Shown: positions 32,435 through 42,639, counted from the stretch's first letter. The stretch: DNA of 64,000 nucleotides from Desulfosporosinus cupriresistens (GCF_001707885.1 NZ_MASS01000013.1:1-64000), one strand, 5' to 3'. The notes: generated by a model from the letters alone, not told the origin. A program made the numbers and translations.

Positions 32435-33853
32435 TCATCGCTTTGCAGGGACACTGGGCTTAGTAGCTGCAGGGGCTATTACGCGCGTCACCTTTTTCAT
32501 GCCGAATCCATAATATGAAGCAACTAAAAGACCAAACCAGATTGGGGCAATATATAGGGCAATGCGGGTACCTTCATTAAAGAACATGACCACCGCGACA
32601 AGAGCCAAGAAAAGCATACATACCCAGTTTGATACGGGAGAATGAGGCATAGGATACTTAATCTTTATAATCTGCTCAGCAGTCAAGCTTTCCCGATATT
32701 TCAGTTGAATCATCAAAATGACTCCCCATATCCAGAGTGCACCGAAAGTAGCTACACTAGTAACATAGGTAAACACTTGTGCAGGAACCAGATAATTAAG
32801 CACTACACCAATCAACAAGAACGCAGCTGACACTAAGATACCATTTTTGGGAACACTCTGATTATTCAATTTACTAAACATCACCGGCGCCTTACCTTGG
32901 AGTGACAAATTATAAAGCATCCGTCCTGTACTAAAAAGCCCGCTGTTACAAGAAGACAGCGCCGCTGTCAGCACCACGAAATTAATAATTCCAGCAGCTG
33001 ACCGTATTCCAATCTTACTGAAGGTTAAAACAAAGGGGCTACCAATGGTACCGATTTGATCCCACGGATATAAAGACATAATAACAAACAACGAGCCAAC
33101 ATAGAAAATCAAAATCCGCCAAAATACTTTATCGATAGCCGCAGGCAATGTTTTTTCTGGGTTCTTAGCTTCACCTGCTGTAACGCCAATCAATTCGATA
33201 CCTAAATATGCGAACATGACCATAACCAGAGACATACACATACCAGTGACACCATGTGGGAAGAAACCACCATGTGACCACAGATTGGAAATCCCAATTG
33301 CTATACCACCATTGCCGATACCTAAGAAAATCATGGCTGCACCAGCAATAATCATGGCAATAATCGTTACAACTTTTATCAGGGCAAACCAAAACTCAAA
33401 TTCACCAAAGAGACGAACACTAATTAAATTAACACCTGTCATGATAACAAGAGCCAATAAAGCAGGAATCCATTGAGCAACTTCAGGCAACCAGTAATGA
33501 ACATAAACCCCCACTGCAGTAATTTCTGCCATACACGTAACCACCCACATAAACCAGTAAGTCCAGCCAGTAATATAACCGTTAAGTGGTCCCAAGAAAG
33601 TATTCGCGTGTGCGCTAAACGTACCAGAAACCGGATATTCAACGGCTACTTCGCCCAGCGCCCGCATAATATAAAACATAACGATACCTGCCAAGAAATA
33701 CATAAACAATATTGATGGACCAGCAGTTTTTAACGCGGCGCCAGAACCAAGGAACAACCCTACACCAACAGCCCCACCAAGTGCAATCAATTGAATATGA
33801 CGTTCTTCTAAGCCACGGTGTAAATCCTCATGCAATGCATTATTGTTTTCCAC
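32435..33853 (-). CDS. amino-acid permease (AAT/APC family)
   Basis: A 472-residue proton-coupled amino-acid importer with 12 hydrophobic segments. The family signature near the N terminus is HIQLIALGGAVGVGLFLGSG, followed by the PVSGTFSAHANTFLGPLNGY loop and EFEFWFALIKVVTIIAMIIA. The exact substrate cannot be told; alanine or serine is suggested by the adjacent alanine dehydrogenase. The start is GTG at 33853, nine bases after GGAGG. It lies 228 bases after ald on the same strand, and may share the sigma-54 promoter in front of ald. Confidence 0.9.
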   Translation of the reverse strand: MENNNALHEDLHRGLEERHIQLIALGGAVGVGLFLGSGAALKTAGPSILFMYFLAGIVMFYIMRALGEVAVEYPVSGTFSAHANTFLGPLNGYITGWTYWFMWVVTCMAEITAVGVYVHYWLPEVAQWIPALLALVIMTGVNLISVRLFGEFEFWFALIKVVTIIAMIIAGAAMIFLGIGNGGIAIGISNLWSHGGFFPHGVTGMCMSLVMVMFAYLGIELIGVTAGEAKNPEKTLPAAIDKVFWRILIFYVGSLFVIMSLYPWDQIGTIGSPFVLTFSKIGIRSAAGIINFVVLTAALSSCNSGLFSTGRMLYNLSLQGKAPVMFSKLNNQSVPKNGILVSAAFLLIGVVLNYLVPAQVFTYVTSVATFGALWIWGVILMIQLKYRESLTAEQIIKIKYPMPHSPVSNWVCMLFLALVAVVMFFNEGTRIALYIAPIWFGLLVASYYGFGMKKVTRVIAPAATKPSVPAKR

Positions 33854-34081
33854 AAACTTACGCCTCCAGTTATTCGATTTTATAGCCAGTATTTTCTATT
33901 TTTTCTGATAACTCCCCTGAAAAAGAAAACATACCCATGATACAAACGTGAGCATGTTTTTTAATCAAACTGATTTACAAAGATTAAAACTTATATCGAA
34001 GTTTCCCACGGCAAGTAAAGAAGAGCTAAGACTTCCGCCTTGGTCAGTGTGTGGCTCAAGCCTTAGTATTCTTATCACTAA

Positions 34082-35233
34082 TTATCTTGCTGCAGGCAAT
34101 GATTTTTCTGGGTTCTGAGCCAGGATTTCTTCTACTGGTGTATAAGGTAGATTTTGATCATCAGCTACAGCCTTAAAGGTTACCTGGCCATTATAAACAT
34201 TAAGCCCACGTGCTAATCCAGCATCCTCCTTAAGAGCTTGGTGCCAACCATTATTGGCGATTTTCAAAGCATATGGGAGTGTAGCATTCGTTAAAGCAAA
34301 GGTGGAAGTACGCGACACTGCGCCAGGCATATTGGCAACTGAATAATGCGCTACACCATACTTCATATAGGTAGGATCGCTATGAGTGGTGACCCGGTCA
34401 ATGGTCGCAATAGAACCGCCTTGGTCAATGGCTACATCAACAATCACCGAACCAGCTTCCATGGATTTGACCATTTCTTCACTCACAAGCTTAGGAGCTT
34501 TAGCACCAGGAATCAGCACTGCCCCGACCAAAAGATCAGCTTTTGCAACCCACTTTCCGATATTATAACTGTTGGACATGACCGTCGTGACTCTACCACC
34601 AAAAATATCATCCAGATAAGCAAGACGGTCGCCTGAGTTATCAATAATCGTAACCCGGGCACCCATACCAACAGCCATTTTAGCTGCATTGGTGCCTACA
34701 ACACCACCACCAATAATGACAACTTGGGCTGATTCTACGCCAGGTACGCCACCTAAGAGGATACCTTTGCCATTCCAAGGTTTTTCTAGCATTTGTGCGC
34801 CAATTTGCACTGCCATACGGCCCGCAACTTCGCTCATAGGGGATAAGAGAGGCAAGGTATTATTCCGTCCTACAATGGTTTCATAAGCAATGCCAATGAC
34901 CTTTTTCTCCAGCATTGCTTTAGTAAGCGCAGCCTCAGGTGCTAAATGCAAGTATGTGAATAAGATTTGCCCTTCGTGAAATAAATCATATTCCGCAGCT
35001 AATGGTTCTTTCACTTTGATAATCATTTCCGAACGATCAAATAACTCTTTCTTGTCATCAATGATGGTTGCGCCAACTTCAGTATAACTTTCATCTGAAA
35101 AACCACTGCCCAAGCCGGCACTATGCTCAACTAATACTGTATGCCCTGCTCTGCACAAATCTTCTGCGCCTGCTGGAGTCAGCCCTACACGGTTTTCATT
35201 GTTTTTAATTTCCTTTACAACACCAATAATCAT
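34082..35233 (-). CDS. ald: alanine dehydrogenase
   Basis: A 383-residue NAD-dependent enzyme that deaminates L-alanine to pyruvate and ammonia, or makes alanine in reverse. Visible marks: [20 protein letters not shown], the catalytic Lys in MIIKVKEPL, the His in FTYLHLAPE, the NAD loop in [20 protein letters not shown], and [10 protein letters not shown]. Length is slightly over the usual 370 because of a C-terminal extension ([16 protein letters not shown]). The ATG at 35233 follows AAGGGGGA. A sigma-54 promoter lies about 85 bases upstream, with a sigma-54 activator gene next to it, so use of amino acids as carbon or nitrogen source is probably induced. Confidence 0.95.
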   Translation of the reverse strand: MIIGVVKEIKNNENRVGLTPAGAEDLCRAGHTVLVEHSAGLGSGFSDESYTEVGATIIDDKKELFDRSEMIIKVKEPLAAEYDLFHEGQILFTYLHLAPEAALTKAMLEKKVIGIAYETIVGRNNTLPLLSPMSEVAGRMAVQIGAQMLEKPWNGKGILLGGVPGVESAQVVIIGGGVVGTNAAKMAVGMGARVTIIDNSGDRLAYLDDIFGGRVTTVMSNSYNIGKWVAKADLLVGAVLIPGAKAPKLVSEEMVKSMEAGSVIVDVAIDQGGSIATIDRVTTHSDPTYMKYGVAHYSVANMPGAVSRTSTFALTNATLPYALKIANNGWHQALKEDAGLARGLNVYNGQVTFKAVADDQNLPYTPVEEILAQNPEKSLPAAR

Positions 35234-35316
35234 GATTAATCCCCCTTATTTCTTCTTGCATCATACACTGTTTGCGGTTCTCTAAATCCACCTTTATCTT
35301 CCTGTCGACTTATTAA

Positions 35317-35333
35317 TGCAAGAAGCGTGCCAA
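35317..35333 (-). promoter_or_regulatory. sigma-54 (-24/-12) promoter of ald
   Basis: On the minus strand the sequence reads TTGGCACGCTTCTTGCA, which fits the sigma-54 consensus TGGCACG-N4-TTGC exactly, in the direction of ald. Confidence 0.88.
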
Positions 35334-35432
35334 TTCTCCAACGCCCATTCTGTCTGAATTAACTATAATTATCTGTTTGTTCTGTAAACTTCCGTTTCCA
35401 AAGATGATTCCACTGTTACGAAAAGTTTCCAA

Positions 35433-35481
35433 AATAAATACAAGCAGAACCCTCAAATTAGAGATGCTGCTTGTATTTATT
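35433..35481 (-). terminator. terminator of the sigma-54 activator gene
   Basis: Arms AATAAATACAAGCAG and CTGCTTGTATTTATT pair perfectly over 15 bp, 20 bases past the activator's stop codon. Confidence 0.75.
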
Positions 35482-35501
35482 CAACTTAGCTGAACGAGTT
35501 A

Positions 35502-37055
35502 CTATTTTAAAGACAACTCATATTTGCGCATTTTTTTTAGTACTGCTGTATGAGACAGTCCTAGTACCGCCCCCATACGCCTGGATGATGGGAAACGCAG
35601 TGCGGTTTCCTGTAGAATAACGCGCTCTATTTCCCCTAAGCGTTCTTCTAATGTCTGATATGTTTCAAACTGTACTAAATTTGGCACTGTCGATGAGCCA
35701 GATAACCGACGACCTAAAAATATATGCTCTAACTGTACTTCGGCGCCGTCAACCAGATTCACTGCCCGCTCAATGATGTTTTTTAATTCCCGCACATTAC
35801 CTGGCCAATTATAACCCTCTAAGCGTTGTAAGGCCAAGGGAGAAAACCCCTTTACCGAACGCTGTAATTTGTCGGCAAAATGTTTTAGAAAAAGTTCACT
35901 GAGCAATCGGATATCTTCAAATCGTTCCCTCAGAGGCGGTATTACCAAGGAGATCACATTCAGTCGATAATATAAATCTTCTCGAAACGTCTTATCTGCC
36001 ACCATATCCTCCAGATTACGGTTAGTAGCAGCAATAATCCGCACATCAACGGCTACTTCCTTGTTGCTCCCCACCCGCCGTACGCGTTGTTCCTGCAGTA
36101 CACGCAGCAACTTCACTTGTAAATGAGCAGATACGTCTCCCACTTCATCAAGAAATAAAGTTCCGCCATTGGCTAGTTCAAATAGCCCCGGCTTACCTCC
36201 TTTGACCGCCCCAGTAAAAGCGCCTTCTTCATACCCAAACAGTTCACTTTCCTGCAACGTATCCGGAATGGCCGCACAGTTAATAGGTACAAAGGCAGCA
36301 TTAGCCCTTCCTGAAGCACTATGTAAGGCTCTGGCAAATAATTCCTTACCTGTTCCTGTTTCGCCGTTAATGAGTATCGTTGAGTCACTTGCAGCATAGC
36401 GGCGAGCTTGTCCCAGCACCTGTTCCATGACTGGACTGGCAAAAGGAATGTCGTCAAAGGTCATCGGTAAAGAAGTTGTCATACTACGCATCAAGTTCCT
36501 TACATCCTGAGTATCCCTAATTACTGCAACCACACCAACCACATCACCACTTTTATTCCTTAGAGGTATGGTATTGACAACACAATAACCATGATCTAAG
36601 GCAATGAATACTTCCCGATTGTTATGCTGACAACCAGTTTGGAGAGTTTCTTGTATCAGCAAATTTTTAAAGAGCGTAGATCCTAAAGGTTGTCCCTGAA
36701 CCTGCTGAGCCGACAACCTAAGCATACGAACTGCCGCGGGATTGCATTGTGTAATAATACCATCCTGATTAACAGCTAAAATGCCATCATGTACAGAGGT
36801 TAAGATGGCATCTAGTTGTTCAGCTCGTCCTTTTGATGGCATAAAGGAAATTTCCTCTATTTTTTGCACCTCACTTATGCTACTCAGTTCTTGAATAAAC
36901 CCGATACGTTGGTCTTGGAGAACAGTCTGGCACTCCAAAAATACGACGCCCTCTTCCACTTCCATTGATACAATATTAGTCTCACGCTTCGTCAAAATCG
37001 ACGTAATATCATAGACAATGCCGACACGATCGATAAATGATATGCGCAAATACAC
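35502..37055 (-). CDS. sigma-54-dependent transcriptional activator (TyrR-like: ACT-PAS-AAA-HTH)
   Basis: A 517-residue activator. An N-terminal ACT domain (about 1-75) suggests amino-acid sensing; a PAS domain follows (about 82-190). The AAA+ core has GETGTGKE (Walker A), ESELFGYEEGAFTGA (sigma-54 contact loop), GGTLFLDEVGD (Walker B) and the FREDLYYRLNV box. The C-terminal helix-turn-helix is SSRRMGAVLGLSHTAVLKKM. The start is GTG at 37055, after GAGAGGAG, which places the first ACT strand at the N terminus. The next gene is ald with a sigma-54 promoter, its obvious target. Confidence 0.9.
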   Translation of the reverse strand: MYLRISFIDRVGIVYDITSILTKRETNIVSMEVEEGVVFLECQTVLQDQRIGFIQELSSISEVQKIEEISFMPSKGRAEQLDAILTSVHDGILAVNQDGIITQCNPAAVRMLRLSAQQVQGQPLGSTLFKNLLIQETLQTGCQHNNREVFIALDHGYCVVNTIPLRNKSGDVVGVVAVIRDTQDVRNLMRSMTTSLPMTFDDIPFASPVMEQVLGQARRYAASDSTILINGETGTGKELFARALHSASGRANAAFVPINCAAIPDTLQESELFGYEEGAFTGAVKGGKPGLFELANGGTLFLDEVGDVSAHLQVKLLRVLQEQRVRRVGSNKEVAVDVRIIAATNRNLEDMVADKTFREDLYYRLNVISLVIPPLRERFEDIRLLSELFLKHFADKLQRSVKGFSPLALQRLEGYNWPGNVRELKNIIERAVNLVDGAEVQLEHIFLGRRLSGSSTVPNLVQFETYQTLEERLGEIERVILQETALRFPSSRRMGAVLGLSHTAVLKKMRKYELSLK

Positions 37056-37207
37056 TGTTCCTACGCTCCTCTCTCCATAAATGATATCATAATACAAATG
37101 ATACCATAATGCATCCTCAATAAATATTCCCAATATTTAAGCGTTTTCGCTTATTAAACGCGACGATAATTTTCCGAATTTCCAGTTTGACTCGATGAAA
37201 AAGCAAG

Positions 37208-37233
37208 ATTCCTCCCACTCAAGTAGGAGGAAT
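37208..37233 (-). terminator. hairpin after the PEP-utilising enzyme gene
   Basis: Arms ATTCCTCC and GGAGGAAT with a ten-base loop; on the minus strand CTTGCTTTTTC follows. It lies about 60 bases past the stop codon. Confidence 0.55.
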
Positions 37234-37291
37234 GCTACAAGGTTCTATCCGATTCAACCCGAAACAAAGAAAATGGACGGTTATTTGTTAG

Positions 37292-39958
37292 TTAATGTAG
37301 AAATATTTTACCTTCATCCCCATCGACATCTACTTTCCAGCCCTCTTTAATGACTCGCATGACTCCAGGTATATTCACCACAGCGGGAATGCCATATTCC
37401 CTAGCCACAATGGCCCCGTGGGATAAGAAACCTCCGGTTTCCATGATCACCGCACTGGCTTTTAAAAACAACGGCGTCCACCCCGGATCAGTGGATGGCG
37501 CTACCATTACATCACCCGGCTGCAACCTCCTTCCTTCATCCGGATGATGGATCAACCGGGCTGTACCGGAGGCTCTTCCGGCGGCAACAGGCACGCCTGC
37601 CAAGAAATTACCGGAAGTCCGGGCAGCAGGTTCCGAATACTTAGGAGTATCTCCCATAATAACATCAGGCGGTGCAATGGCCTCCATTTCACTCATGAAG
37701 ATCTTTCGTTCGGCAACCAGTGCCCGGAGCCCGTCACCTTCCCATTCGCCCATTAATATCGTTACCAGCTCAGGCCAGGTACAGAAGTAAATATCGCCTT
37801 GTTTTTCTATAATACCCCGTTCGCAGAAACGCGAACCCACCTCCTGGGCTATCATCCGGTAAGCCTCCATCACTTCGGCCATCACCGATTTGCTCTTTTC
37901 CCGCACGGCAGCTCCTTCCTGAGCTTCCCTAATTAATTTCTTAATCGAACTATGCATATTAGAGGGTACTTTATTTTCAATTTCCCGCCAAGCTTGTTCG
38001 AATTTTTCCTTTTGCTTGGCCTTCAATTTAGCCAGATCAGCAGTTTTTAGTGTACTACGTATAATGTCCATTAGATAAGAAGGATCTTCCTTCCACCTGG
38101 GGTTAATGATATCCAGCTCGTAGACTGCCCGGTGCCCGTAGTCTTTTAAAAACTCCCGGAAGGCCTGCTTAAAAGGTGATCGTTCAGGTAATACTTCCCA
38201 GCCCATCGGGTCAAAGGCTGAGCCGGTTAGAAATTGAACAGCATCGTTATCCTGGCGAGCAATTTCGGCCAATTCTACAAGTTTGTAGCCGTGATCTGCG
38301 CTGGTTATGTCCGCCGTTCCACCAACCATTAAGCCATTGATAATCATCGGGGTCCTGTAAGCGAAATATTCCATGAGGATTTGAGTCAGCCCAAATATGG
38401 CCATAGAAGCCGCTCCGCTTAAAAAGGAGAACTCCCCGGCAAATCCTCCGGAAATCTTACCAAGATCATTATATAGTTGAATAAAATCCTTATCTGCTAA
38501 ATGCCCAAATCCATCTTTGGTCAGGTGGTTGACGGAACCTTCAACCCGCGCATGAATTGTCGAGGCATTCTTCATTGCCGTTTTAACTAAATCCATGTAT
38601 TTTTTTCCACGCTCTAATCTTTGCAAGCCAATAAGCCCTTCATAAGGTTTGGGGTCCTTTAGCTCAATTTCCGGCTGGTGGCCTCCCCATCCAACATTAA
38701 AGGCACTTGGCAATGTCCCCATCACATCAAACATAGCCCATTGCAGCGCCGATAGATTACAATACAGACGGCCGTTGAAAAACCTGGAGAATTGTAATCC
38801 TTCCGGCAAGCGATAACCGGTTTCGGTAAAATTTAATTTGAGAATTGTATCGATGGTATTAATCGCTAAACGACGATTGAGTGGTGATAGAACCATTGGC
38901 ACGGCATCCCTATAGTTTCCGTTGGACCAGATGTCAGCTTGGTTCTTTAAAGCATCAAAGGTCTTACGGGGTAAGGAAGTTACCGGTCTGGCCTGAACTA
39001 AAACAAAATCCCGACCGTCAAAAACCCATTCCACATCCTGGTGCTGATCACAATGCCCCAGAGCTTCGAAAACCCTTAAAAGAATTAAGCCCAACTTCTC
39101 AATTTTCTCATCCGACAACACCTGTCTGGTAAAATATTCTGTGGTCAGCACAAATTGAGTTCCTCCACCCTCTTTGAGACAGGTCACTCCTTCTTTCCGC
39201 CCAGTTTTTCGTTCAATTAACTGTGGCACTGCACACGTTGGATTGGCCTCCAGATAATATGTATCCGGCTCCACATTGCCCGCTACAACGCTTTCGCCCA
39301 GACCAAAATTAGAATTGATAACCAAAATATCCCGCCGTCCGGTTTGGGGATCACAGGTAAAACCGACTCCGGCAGCTTGGGCGTCCACCATCTCCATCAC
39401 GACCACCCCAGTAACTACCTCATCATCACTGATCATTAGTTTCCTGCGGTATACTATAGCCTGATTAGACCACAGTGAGGCATAACACCCTTTGATAGAT
39501 TCAAGGATATTACTCAAACCACGGACATTTAGAAACGATTCATGGATCCCCGCAAAGGATGCCTGTGCGGAATCTTCCGCTGAAGCGGACGATCTTACGG
39601 CCATTGGTCTTTCAAGAATCCCCAGGCTGTCGAGCATGGTTCTTAATTCTTCCATGATAAGCTGAGGTATAAAGCCCGCTTTGATTTTTTCCCTTAATTG
39701 ACGCAATTTGGCCTGGTTTTCAGGTTCCTCTATGTTGCCGAAAGTTACTGATTCAGAAATGTTTTTAACCTTGTCCTCTAATCTGTTGTGCTTGATAAAC
39801 TCATCGTAAGCACGGGTAGCAAGGACCCCTCCCATGGGGATTTTAAAGCCGTATTGAGCTAGACGTCCCAAATTCCAGCCCTTGCCGCCGACCTCTTGTC
39901 TTCCACACTGGAAAGCTTCATCCCACGTTAAAAAGTATTTTTCTGTGAATTTAATCAC
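37292..39958 (-). CDS. PEP synthase-like / rifampicin-phosphotransferase-like enzyme
   Basis: An 888-residue protein with the three parts of this group: an N-terminal ATP-grasp domain (EVGGKGWNLGRL..., PMAVRSSASAEDSAQASFAG), a long helical middle (about 330-780) and a C-terminal swivelling phosphohistidine domain with the catalytic His in METGGFLSHGAIVAREYGIP. Order and length are closer to rifampicin phosphotransferase (about 865 residues) than to true PEP synthase, which carries a TIM-barrel at the end and is missing here. It probably phosphorylates a small molecule with ATP. The ATG at 39958 follows GAGGGGAG. A TetR regulator precedes it by 40 bases in the same operon. Confidence 0.82.
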   Translation of the reverse strand: MIKFTEKYFLTWDEAFQCGRQEVGGKGWNLGRLAQYGFKIPMGGVLATRAYDEFIKHNRLEDKVKNISESVTFGNIEEPENQAKLRQLREKIKAGFIPQLIMEELRTMLDSLGILERPMAVRSSASAEDSAQASFAGIHESFLNVRGLSNILESIKGCYASLWSNQAIVYRRKLMISDDEVVTGVVVMEMVDAQAAGVGFTCDPQTGRRDILVINSNFGLGESVVAGNVEPDTYYLEANPTCAVPQLIERKTGRKEGVTCLKEGGGTQFVLTTEYFTRQVLSDEKIEKLGLILLRVFEALGHCDQHQDVEWVFDGRDFVLVQARPVTSLPRKTFDALKNQADIWSNGNYRDAVPMVLSPLNRRLAINTIDTILKLNFTETGYRLPEGLQFSRFFNGRLYCNLSALQWAMFDVMGTLPSAFNVGWGGHQPEIELKDPKPYEGLIGLQRLERGKKYMDLVKTAMKNASTIHARVEGSVNHLTKDGFGHLADKDFIQLYNDLGKISGGFAGEFSFLSGAASMAIFGLTQILMEYFAYRTPMIINGLMVGGTADITSADHGYKLVELAEIARQDNDAVQFLTGSAFDPMGWEVLPERSPFKQAFREFLKDYGHRAVYELDIINPRWKEDPSYLMDIIRSTLKTADLAKLKAKQKEKFEQAWREIENKVPSNMHSSIKKLIREAQEGAAVREKSKSVMAEVMEAYRMIAQEVGSRFCERGIIEKQGDIYFCTWPELVTILMGEWEGDGLRALVAERKIFMSEMEAIAPPDVIMGDTPKYSEPAARTSGNFLAGVPVAAGRASGTARLIHHPDEGRRLQPGDVMVAPSTDPGWTPLFLKASAVIMETGGFLSHGAIVAREYGIPAVVNIPGVMRVIKEGWKVDVDGDEGKIFLH

Positions 39959-39998
39959 TTAAACCACTCCCCTCAAACTATATATTGCCTGTACGGAA

Positions 39999-40625
39999 TT
40001 ATATCTTGGACCCTCCTCTGAAATTGGCTCCCTCTAAGAATAGATCGACCATATTAGCTATCTCTTTGCGCAGTTCTATCTTTGATGAGTCATTCAACCA
40101 CTCCATTACAATAAAGCCGCGCAGAAAGTCTAATTGTTTGACCAACAGTTTAGCCGAGATATCTTGCCTGATTTCACCTGCCTCCTGGCCTAATTTAATA
40201 ACCTCGGCAAGAAGGCTATGGGTACCGCCGTTTTCGTATCCTGCCCCCTGAGACATGTTTTTGAAACGATAGCCTAAGCTAATTCCTATAAGCTCCGGGT
40301 TAATTTCTACCTGTTCATATATATTGTCCAATGTATTTAGCAGACGCGACCTTGTATCAGGGAAGCCAGGCAGTGTGGCCAAGGCCTGCTGTGCAAATTC
40401 TTTGGAAAAGCCTCTGACATAGTCGTCGACAATAGCCTCTTTAACAGGAAAGTGATTGTATAGAGTTTTCCTTGCAATATCGGCTTCTTCAGCTATCTGC
40501 TCCATAGTTGTATTGCTAAATCCCTGGCTTTGAAACAAATCCATCGCTACTTTAATAATCTTTTGCTGTGTTTCCTTTTTCCTTCTTTCGACCCTGCCTT
40601 CGACCGGTATATCTCTTGCTTCCAC
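39999..40625 (-). CDS. TetR-family regulator
   Basis: A 208-residue repressor. The N-terminal helix-turn-helix is classical: QQKIIKVAMDLFQSQGFSNT, TMEQIAEEADIARKTLYNHF, and PVKEAIVDDYV. The remaining 150 residues are the ligand-binding and dimer part with no recognisable specificity. The start is GTG at 40625, six bases after AGGAGG. It is the first gene of an operon with the PEP-utilising phosphotransferase, and an inverted repeat with ATACACATTG arms lies about 60 bases upstream, so it probably represses both genes until an inducer binds. Confidence 0.88.
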   Translation of the reverse strand: MEARDIPVEGRVERRKKETQQKIIKVAMDLFQSQGFSNTTMEQIAEEADIARKTLYNHFPVKEAIVDDYVRGFSKEFAQQALATLPGFPDTRSRLLNTLDNIYEQVEINPELIGISLGYRFKNMSQGAGYENGGTHSLLAEVIKLGQEAGEIRQDISAKLLVKQLDFLRGFIVMEWLNDSSKIELRKEIANMVDLFLEGANFRGGSKI

Positions 40626-40683
40626 ACTACGCCTCCTCTGTATTTGTTCTCTTACAAAAAACCAATGTTAATGTAGATATTTA

Positions 40684-40715
40684 ATACACATTGGGTGTAA
40701 TTACACAATGTGTAT
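40684..40715. promoter_or_regulatory. probable TetR operator
   Basis: ATACACATTG and CAATGTGTAT form 10-bp arms 12 bases apart; TGTAATTACA inside the spacer is itself a palindrome. It is placed where the promoter of the TetR operon should be. Confidence 0.65.
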
Positions 40716-40929
40716 ATTTTTATTATCTTTATTTTTTACTGGTGTGTCAATACCTAATTATGATTTTTCTTAAGACAAATTTTCCTCTACGGCGACAAAA
40801 AACCGAGGACTGATTACCTCGGTTTTTCTACTTAATCGCTTGAACATAGCATAGCACACATGAAAAAAGGGATTGAAGTAACCCAAGCAATTTCTGTTTG
40901 CTTGGGTCATCCTTTAAATCTGATAGCTT

Positions 40930-41124
40930 CTAACCAAGTATAGATTTTAACCCAGGTTCTTCTGCTTTCTGTTGAGAAGCAATGGCAATAATAATTATCC
41001 CGATCAGTAATATCCAACTTCCGATAGTAACAAGCAGTTGGGGCCTGATATCTTCTTCGTTGGACTTAAATATTTGTTTATATACCAGATCCCTAAATCG
41101 GTACGCATTGTTAAATGCTAACAT
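40930..41124 (-). CDS. possible small membrane protein, 64 aa
   Basis: A frame with one strong membrane segment (LLVTIGSWILLIGIIIIAIA, about residues 31-50) and polar ends. There is no ribosome-binding site before the ATG at 41124, and the frame stays open for another 17 codons upstream, reading ITAISAWVRGAGIA, so it might be the end of a longer, broken gene. I do not recognise it. It lies between the TetR operator region and a lipoprotein gene. Confidence 0.35.
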   Translation of the reverse strand: MLAFNNAYRFRDLVYKQIFKSNEEDIRPQLLVTIGSWILLIGIIIIAIASQQKAEEPGLKSILG

Positions 41125-41268
41125 TGCAATGCCAGCGCCCCGTACCCAAGCAGATATTGCTGTTATTTTAGCTGGTCACTATCAATTTGGTTTGCTTTTT
41201 GTCTTCAAATGTTCACACCCCAGTAAGAGCCATTAAATCTGACTCACAGCCTCTCGGCAGCTTATTAT

Positions 41269-42639
41269 TTAAGGTCCTGTTCCTTCACTATCAATCCTCC
41301 AACCGCTTTTATCCGATTCCTTTTTCAGAATAATAAATCTGGGTTGCTTCCCGCTGTTTGAAGTAATCTCTTTTTTAAATTTGAAATCTACTGTTGCTGC
41401 ATACTCCACAGCCCCCTTTGGATTACCCAAGCCGCTTATTTCTCGCGAACTAATAAATTTTGCTGATTTTACATTCTGTTCGCCATCCATATAAACATTA
41501 TTATAACCAGCGTTCATTAGCAGATTATTATCCATATTTGTAGACAAATAATTACATAGATTCTGGCGAGTCAAACAGGCAAACTGCATTTTTTGATCAT
41601 GGCTATTTATCGCTTTATAATATTGTTTGATGATGTCCTCTGGTTTCATTTTAGATAATTCTATTTCTAGTTCATTATTATAATTGATATAGTCACTAAT
41701 CCAATGATCCCATTCGTTATTGGTGATATCTGTTAAGCTTTTTCTATCAAGTGAGCAGGCAAAGCAGTCGTGTCTCCCCGCATCTATATATGCTCCAACG
41801 ATTTTATTATTGTATTGCAAAACGATTCCTCGTGAATTCATTCTTGGATTCATATAATCAGGCAAGGGCTCCCTAAGCCTGTAAATATCAACCTCTACTT
41901 CCTTCCCTAGGTATTCACTATAGTCCAGGCCGATATTTTTAGAAAGTTCGTTATTGTAAGCCCAGTATATCTTCACAGGATACTCTCCCGCATCGTGTTT
42001 GAGGTTAGACGGGAGTGTCTCATTCATTGTATTGACTCGATAGTCAATCGTCCAATTATATTTTTTAAATAATTCTTCAACCTGATTGTCTATGTTTGGA
42101 TCAAACTGTCTATATTCTGTAAAGTCCTTAATATACCTAAAAAAACTAAAACCAGGGTCATACTTCTGATCATCAATTTCCAAATACCCCACTGCAAAGG
42201 CTGGGTCATCAAAGGCAAATTTGATTTCCTTTTTGCTCCCATTTCCTGCTACAAGTATCAAACTATTGTTCTTTGTTGCCATACCACTCATCTTTTTGAT
42301 TTTTGATTCGTCCTTTATTAATTGGCTTTTGCCAATCATCGTTAAAATATCTGACAGCATTTTGTTATCTGCGATTTTTGCTTTATATGTACGAAACATA
42401 CCCTCTGAGTCAAAATTGACATCTATCTCAACTGTATTCTTATATATTTCTTCGAAATTAGGTACCGCAGAATTTTTCATCTCGTTGACTTTTTTCTGTG
42501 CTGTCTGATTTACAATTGTTAGTTCCTTTGATATTTCCTCATTCTCGATTTTCGTTTCTTGAGAGTTCGTTTCTTGAGAGCAACCTGTTAAAGTAAAAAC
42601 CATGATGATAATCCACACTGTTAAAACTTTTTTAAGCAT
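41269..42639 (-). CDS. lipoprotein with DUF4829-like C-terminal domain
   Basis: A 456-residue exported lipoprotein. The signal peptide ends in VFTLTGC (Cys20). The middle contains a region that looks like a substrate-binding or anti-sigma-type accessory fold without a family name. The C-terminal 115 residues begin KPEDIIKQYYKAINSHDQKM, typical of the NTF2-like DUF4829 domain, and end with a strand that compares to FIILKKESDKSGWRID. Function is unknown; cell-envelope stress is one possibility. The ATG at 42639 follows GAGGTG. It is a single-gene unit. Confidence 0.65.
   Translation of the reverse strand: MLKKVLTVWIIIMVFTLTGCSQETNSQETKIENEEISKELTIVNQTAQKKVNEMKNSAVPNFEEIYKNTVEIDVNFDSEGMFRTYKAKIADNKMLSDILTMIGKSQLIKDESKIKKMSGMATKNNSLILVAGNGSKKEIKFAFDDPAFAVGYLEIDDQKYDPGFSFFRYIKDFTEYRQFDPNIDNQVEELFKKYNWTIDYRVNTMNETLPSNLKHDAGEYPVKIYWAYNNELSKNIGLDYSEYLGKEVEVDIYRLREPLPDYMNPRMNSRGIVLQYNNKIVGAYIDAGRHDCFACSLDRKSLTDITNNEWDHWISDYINYNNELEIELSKMKPEDIIKQYYKAINSHDQKMQFACLTRQNLCNYLSTNMDNNLLMNAGYNNVYMDGEQNVKSAKFISSREISGLGNPKGAVEYAATVDFKFKKEITSNSGKQPRFIILKKESDKSGWRIDSEGTGP

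Noticed and set aside
32214-32438. 74-residue minus-strand frame after the permease
   Set aside because: It starts inside the permease gene's end, has no ribosome-binding site and gives no recognisable protein.
37292-39958. True phosphoenolpyruvate synthase or pyruvate phosphate dikinase
   Set aside because: The order of parts is wrong: the phosphohistidine domain is at the very end and no PEP-binding TIM barrel follows it.
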